Source of the DNA: an uncultured Pseudomonadota bacterium
GTDB lineage: Bacteria > Pseudomonadota > Gammaproteobacteria > Methylococcales > Methylomonadaceae
DNA length: 9,447 bases
Assembly: GCA_903902945.1 (NCBI GenBank)
Contig: CAIUWU010000270.1
Span: 1-9,447, forward strand
Direction: 5' to 3'
The first letter of the stretch is position 1, and each line of letters begins with the position of its first letter. Of the stretch, positions 6,820 to 9,447 are shown piece after piece. Position numbers and translations under genes: made by a program. The notes below the pieces were generated by a model. It had not been told where the DNA came from and did not search any database. It was given only the letters and a program-made list of their open reading frames with translations.

Positions 6820-6866
6820 CCGTCATGCCCGTATAGCGAAGGAATCCAGCAAGCCCTTGCTATATC
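6820..6866. repeat. Degenerate intergenic palindromic repeat
   Basis: TATAGCGAAGG (6832-6842) pairs with CCTTGCTATA (6855-6864) apart from one bulged G, and AGCAAG/CTTGCT (6849-6854 with 6857-6861 and the next T) gives an alternative hairpin. The frame GTCATGCCC ... GGAATCCAG looks like a decayed copy of the dispersed GTCATTCCCG ... GGGAATCCAG repeats found in many proteobacterial genomes (recalled). The rest of 6783-6950 shows no gene. Confidence 0.45.
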
Positions 6867-6952
6867 GCCACTGCGCCGTCTGCCTTACGACCGACTTTAA
6901 ATAATTCGCGTAGCATAACAATCATGGAATATTAGAAAAAACTAATTTTTGC

Positions 6953-6981
6953 TTTACAAACCAGACGACCGGTCGGATAAT
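6953..6981 (+). promoter_or_regulatory. Promoter with embedded palindromic operator upstream of tetR
   Basis: TTTACA (6953-6958) and GATAAT (6976-6981) are 17 nt apart, a strong sigma70-like pair. The spacer ends in the perfect palindrome CGACCGGTCG (6966-6975), abutting the -10 box. A repressor bound there would block RNA polymerase, so this is the likely autoregulatory site of the adjacent TetR protein. GACCGGTC-type cores are known for operators of AcuR/NemR-like TetR regulators. Confidence 0.7.
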
Positions 6982-6989
6982 CCGCCGCC

Positions 6990-7589
6990 ATGTCATATAT
7001 CCCCGTCAAACCCACCAAAAAACAACGGCTGCTGGATCAGGGCGTCGCGCTGCTGATGGAAAAGGGCTATCACGGCAGCGGGCTCAAGGAAATTCTGGAG
7101 ACGGTGCAGATTCCCAAGGGTTCGTTTTATACCTATTTCGACAGTAAGGAACAGTTTGCCGCAGCAGCCATCGTCCATTACATCGAGCCTTTTATTGCGC
7201 GCCTGTCCGGGCATTTGCAAAATCCGCAGTTAAACGGCCTGCAAGCTTTGCAACTGTATTATCAGGAACTGATACTCGAAGTGGAGCGTCATGGTTTTAA
7301 GGGGGGCTGTCTGCTTGGTAATCTGATGGGCGAGATTGGTGATACCAGTTCGTTGTGTCGGGAAGCCTTGCAAACGACGGTCAAACGCTATTGTGATTTG
7401 CAGGCCAGCGCCTTGTTGCGCGGTCAGCAGCAGGGTGTGGTGAGAAGCGATCGCAGCGCCGCCAGCATGGCCGATGCTATGTTCAATGCCTGGCAAGGGG
7501 CTTTGCTGAGAATGAAAGTTGAGCATTCTCTACAGCCATTAATCGATTGTTGTGATCAGTTGCTGGGTGATTATTTCCGGCAGCCTTAA
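6990..7589 (+). CDS. TetR/AcrR-family repressor (NemR/AcuR-like)
   Basis: Cytosolic DNA-binding regulator of 199 residues. The N-terminal helix-turn-helix (about 10-57) has GYHGSGLKEIL (27-36) and IPKGSFYTYFDSKEQF (41-56), the usual recognition helix and following residues. The C-terminal ligand domain contains FKGGCLLGNLMGEIGD (103-118). Cys107 sits where E. coli NemR has its electrophile- and hypochlorite-sensing Cys106 (family knowledge, aligned by eye). The palindrome in its promoter suggests autorepression. It is 30 nt upstream of the DUF4242 gene and probably controls that gene and the SBP56-family gene. No Shine-Dalgarno precedes the ATG, and the predicted transcription start is only about two bases before it. 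A later start would cut the helix-turn-helix domain. Confidence 0.88.
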   Translation: MSYIPVKPTKKQRLLDQGVALLMEKGYHGSGLKEILETVQIPKGSFYTYFDSKEQFAAAAIVHYIEPFIARLSGHLQNPQLNGLQALQLYYQELILEVERHGFKGGCLLGNLMGEIGDTSSLCREALQTTVKRYCDLQASALLRGQQQGVVRSDRSAASMADAMFNAWQGALLRMKVEHSLQPLIDCCDQLLGDYFRQP

Positions 7590-7619
7590 ATCTAGTGTTG
7601 ATTCTATTCAGGAACTTTT

Positions 7620-7895
7620 ATGCGTAAATTTATTATCGAACGTGAGATACCCGGCGCCGGTCAGTTGAGCGCAGAACAGTTGCAGGCCGTTTCACAAAAG
7701 TCCTGCGCAGTATTGCGCGATATGGGGCCGCAGATTGAATGGCTGGAAAGCTACGTCACCGCAGACAAAGTCTATTGCGTGTATCTGGCCGACAGTGAAC
7801 AATCGATTCGCCAGCACGCTGAACAGGGCGGTTTTCCGGCCAATCGTATTGAAGAAGTGACTGGCATGATCAGTCCGAAAACCGCGATCGGCTGA
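7620..7895 (+). CDS. DUF4242 domain protein (SCO4226-like nickel-binding family)
   Basis: A 91-residue cytosolic protein of the DUF4242 family, a small ferredoxin-like alpha/beta fold whose Streptomyces member SCO4226 binds nickel. Visible family features are FIIEREIPGAG (4-14), a middle DMGPQIEWLESYV (34-46) and the KVYCVYLAD strand (50-58). Candidate metal or redox residues are Cys29, Cys53 and His66. The function of the family is not established. AGGAA (7610-7614) gives a good ribosome-binding site. It lies 30 nt after tetR and 30 nt before the SBP56-family gene, so an accessory role to that protein, for example in metal handling, is an inference from context only. Confidence 0.85.
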   Translation: MRKFIIEREIPGAGQLSAEQLQAVSQKSCAVLRDMGPQIEWLESYVTADKVYCVYLADSEQSIRQHAEQGGFPANRIEEVTGMISPKTAIG

Positions 7896-7899
7896 TCGC
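7884..7899 (+). repeat. Short hairpin over the DUF4242 stop codon
   Basis: GCGATC (7884-7889) pairs perfectly with GATCGC (7894-7899) around a GGCT tetraloop, and the TGA stop (7893-7895) lies within it. No T run follows, so it is not a terminator. It could modulate ribosome passage or mRNA processing before the next gene, or be incidental. Confidence 0.35.
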
Positions 7900-7925
7900 C
7901 CATTAACTACTCTCGGGGGAAAACT

Positions 7926-9251
7926 ATGAGTATCAACAAGCAACACCGCTTCGGCGGATTGGTGGCCGGCTTATTGCTGAGTTCGGTCAGTCTGACGCCG
8001 CTAGCCGATGAAACCTGTGCTTCGCCGTATATGGCCAAAATTACCGGTCAGGAAGATTTTGTTTATGTCTGGACTCTGGGGGCCGAAGGGGTGGGGGATG
8101 AGCAGGACAAATTAGTCACGATTGCGGTTAATCCCAAGGCCGCTAACTATGGCAAAGTGATCAACAGCCTGTCGGTAGGTGGTCGTAATGAAGCCCATCA
8201 TTCCGATTTTACCGATGACCGGCGCTTTTTATGGGCGGGCGGACTGGATAGCAGCAAAATTTTTGTGTTCGATGTCGCTACTGATCCTGCTAAGCCCAAG
8301 CTGACTAAAACCATTACTGATTTTGTTGCCAAAAGCGGTGGTGTGGTTGGACCGCACAGTTTGTATGCGTTGCCGGGCCGGATGCTGATTACCGGTTTAT
8401 CCAATAATAAAGATCACGGTGGCCGTACCGCGATTGTGGAATACAGCAATGCCGGTGACTACATCGCCACTTACTGGTTACCGACCGACAGTAATTTGCA
8501 GGGCGCTATCAAGAGCGGTAATTATGCCGATGGCTATAACTACGATGTCCGGGCTTTGCCGCGTAAAAGTCTGATGCTGACTTCATCGTTTACCGGCTGG
8601 TCCAACTACATGATGGACTTCGGCAAAATGCTCAATGATCCGGAAGCGATGAAACGCTTTGGTAATACCGTGGTGCAATGGGACCTGCACACCCGGCAGC
8701 CGAAAAAAATCTTTGATGTGCCGGGTGCGCCGCTGGAAATTCGCTGTGCCTGGAACGAAGCGCACAATTACTGTTTTACCAGTACCGCGCTGACTTCAAA
8801 AATCTGGCTGATTTATGAAGATGCCCAAGGCGAATGGCAAGCCAAAGCGGTAGCCGATATTGGTGAGCCGAGCAAAGTGCCGTTGCCGGTGGATATTTCG
8901 ATTGCCAGCGATGACAAAACCCTGTGGGTCAATACCTTCATGGACGGTAAAACCCGTGCCTTTGACATCAGCGATCCATTCCAGCCCAAGCAGGTGTTTG
9001 AGCAAAAAATCGGCGCCCAGGTCAATATGGTCTCTTCGAGTTGGGATGGCAAACGCCTGTATTACACCTCGTCGTTACTGGCTAACTGGGATAAAAAAGC
9101 TGCCGATAACGAGCAATTTTTCAAAGCCTACAGCTGGGACGGCAGCGAGCTGAAACAACAGTTTGCGATCGACTTTACCAAAGAAAAACTGGGCAGAGCC
9201 CATCAAATGCGCTTTGGAGCCTATGCCTTGTATGGGGCTGCTGGCAAATAA
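7926..9251 (+). CDS. Periplasmic SBP56-family protein (methanethiol-oxidase-like)
   Basis: A 441-residue beta-propeller of the selenium-binding protein 56 family, to which periplasmic copper-dependent methanethiol oxidase (MtoX) belongs; that enzyme converts methanethiol to formaldehyde, H2S and H2O2. An N-terminal signal peptide (about 1-27, cleavage near TPLA) predicts export. Family landmarks are EAHHSDF (89-95), KIFVFDVATDPAKPKL (111-126), GPHSL (142-146), APLEIRC (268-274), AFDISDP (345-351), DGKRLYYTSSLLANWDK (374-390) and LGRAHQMRFG (422-431). Departures: the Cys-Ser-Ser-Cys segment after the HH motif is missing, and the usual Trp-Leu-His before the DISDP motif reads Phe-Met-Asp. The specific enzyme activity is therefore uncertain, although a C1-metabolising host makes methanethiol a plausible substrate. 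GGGGGA (7915-7920) is the ribosome-binding site. It is the last gene of the TetR operon. Confidence 0.82.
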   Translation: MSINKQHRFGGLVAGLLLSSVSLTPLADETCASPYMAKITGQEDFVYVWTLGAEGVGDEQDKLVTIAVNPKAANYGKVINSLSVGGRNEAHHSDFTDDRRFLWAGGLDSSKIFVFDVATDPAKPKLTKTITDFVAKSGGVVGPHSLYALPGRMLITGLSNNKDHGGRTAIVEYSNAGDYIATYWLPTDSNLQGAIKSGNYADGYNYDVRALPRKSLMLTSSFTGWSNYMMDFGKMLNDPEAMKRFGNTVVQWDLHTRQPKKIFDVPGAPLEIRCAWNEAHNYCFTSTALTSKIWLIYEDAQGEWQAKAVADIGEPSKVPLPVDISIASDDKTLWVNTFMDGKTRAFDISDPFQPKQVFEQKIGAQVNMVSSSWDGKRLYYTSSLLANWDKKAADNEQFFKAYSWDGSELKQQFAIDFTKEKLGRAHQMRFGAYALYGAAGK

Positions 9252-9283
9252 GCGGCTTTTGCAAAGCTAGCGGTCAACTAACT

Positions 9284-9315
9284 GGCAGGGTGGATGCGTT
9301 GCAAGCCATCCTGCC
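9284..9315 (+). other. Hairpin downstream of the SBP56-family gene
   Basis: GGCAGGGTGG (9284-9293) pairs over 10 bp, with one G-T wobble, with CCATCCTGCC (9306-9315) around a 12-nt loop. It lies 33 nt after the stop codon. There is no following T run, so it is either a weak terminator, an mRNA 3'-end stabiliser or an intergenic repeat. Confidence 0.45.
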
Positions 9316-9337
9316 GCTGGGTTGGGCGCAGTTGAAA

Positions 9338-9447
9338 TGGTCTAATAATCCCGGACACTTCTAAAGGCAGAATTTATACTGCTATCAGAGGTGACCATGA
9401 GTAACAACAAAAAACACAATAGACCCAAATACAGCCTGGAATTCAAA
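9338..9447 (+). mobile_element. Left end of an IS3-like insertion sequence (partial)
   Basis: An IS3-type terminus begins about 9338 with TGGTCTAATAATCCCGGACA, followed by a possible promoter (TATACT at 9375-9380), a strong ribosome-binding site and a transposase reading frame. The exact boundary is uncertain by several bases because the right end lies outside the window. Confidence 0.6.
9397..9447 (+). CDS. IS3-family transposase OrfA, 5' fragment
   Basis: The first 17 codons (MSNNKKHNRPKYSLEFK) resemble the N-terminus of IS3-family OrfA proteins, which start with a basic stretch and then Tyr-Ser-xxx-Phe-Lys leading into a helix-turn-helix. AGAGGTGA (9387-9394) is a near-perfect ribosome-binding site. 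The gene is cut by the window edge, so the rest, including the frameshift region and OrfB, cannot be judged. Confidence 0.65.
   Translation, partial: MSNNKKHNRPKYSLEFK

Overview
The window looks like chromosomal DNA of a gammaproteobacterium, most likely a Methylomonas-type methanotroph. This is inferred from the mix of a late-step cobalamin operon, a B12-riboswitch TonB receptor, a periplasmic SBP56/methanethiol-oxidase-family protein and characteristic structured intergenic repeats; no rRNA or other phylogenetic marker is present. Two functional blocks are visible, flanked by repeat-rich DNA on the left and the start of an insertion sequence on the right.

Positions 1-541 hold no convincing gene. 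They contain three strong stem-loops (4-23, 27-54, 115-146) and two degenerate 29-bp direct repeats (294-355). Positions 542-3538 carry a compact minus-strand operon, in transcription order cobT, cobS, cobC, bluB, with overlapping or nearly touching genes. Together they make 5,6-dimethylbenzimidazole (BluB), activate it to alpha-ribazole phosphate (CobT), join it to adenosylcobinamide-GDP (CobS) and remove the phosphate (CobC). This is the lower-ligand (nucleotide loop) half of B12 assembly. No corrin-ring genes and no cobU are in the window.

Divergently on the plus strand, a sigma70-like promoter (3612-3640) leads into a complete cobalamin riboswitch (about 3650-3840). It is followed by a probable intrinsic terminator and a possible Shine-Dalgarno-sequestering hairpin, then a btuB-like TonB-dependent receptor (3965-5983) and a small membrane protein (6138-6719) that resembles BtuM, a solitary ECF-type S component for B12, with a Cys at residue 79. 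A textbook terminator closes this unit at 6743-6782. The locus therefore combines corrinoid uptake across both membranes with the enzymes that attach a DMB lower ligand, which fits B12 salvage or remodelling.

The second block (6950-9251, plus strand) is a probable three-gene operon: a TetR-family repressor that appears to be translated from a leaderless or near-leaderless mRNA, with a palindromic operator inside its own promoter; a DUF4242 protein; and a signal-peptide-bearing SBP56-family beta-propeller that lacks the family's usual Cys-Ser-Ser-Cys segment. The TetR protein has a Cys at residue 107 in a context like the redox-sensing Cys of NemR. From about 9338 the left end of an IS3-like element begins, and the window ends 17 codons into its orfA.
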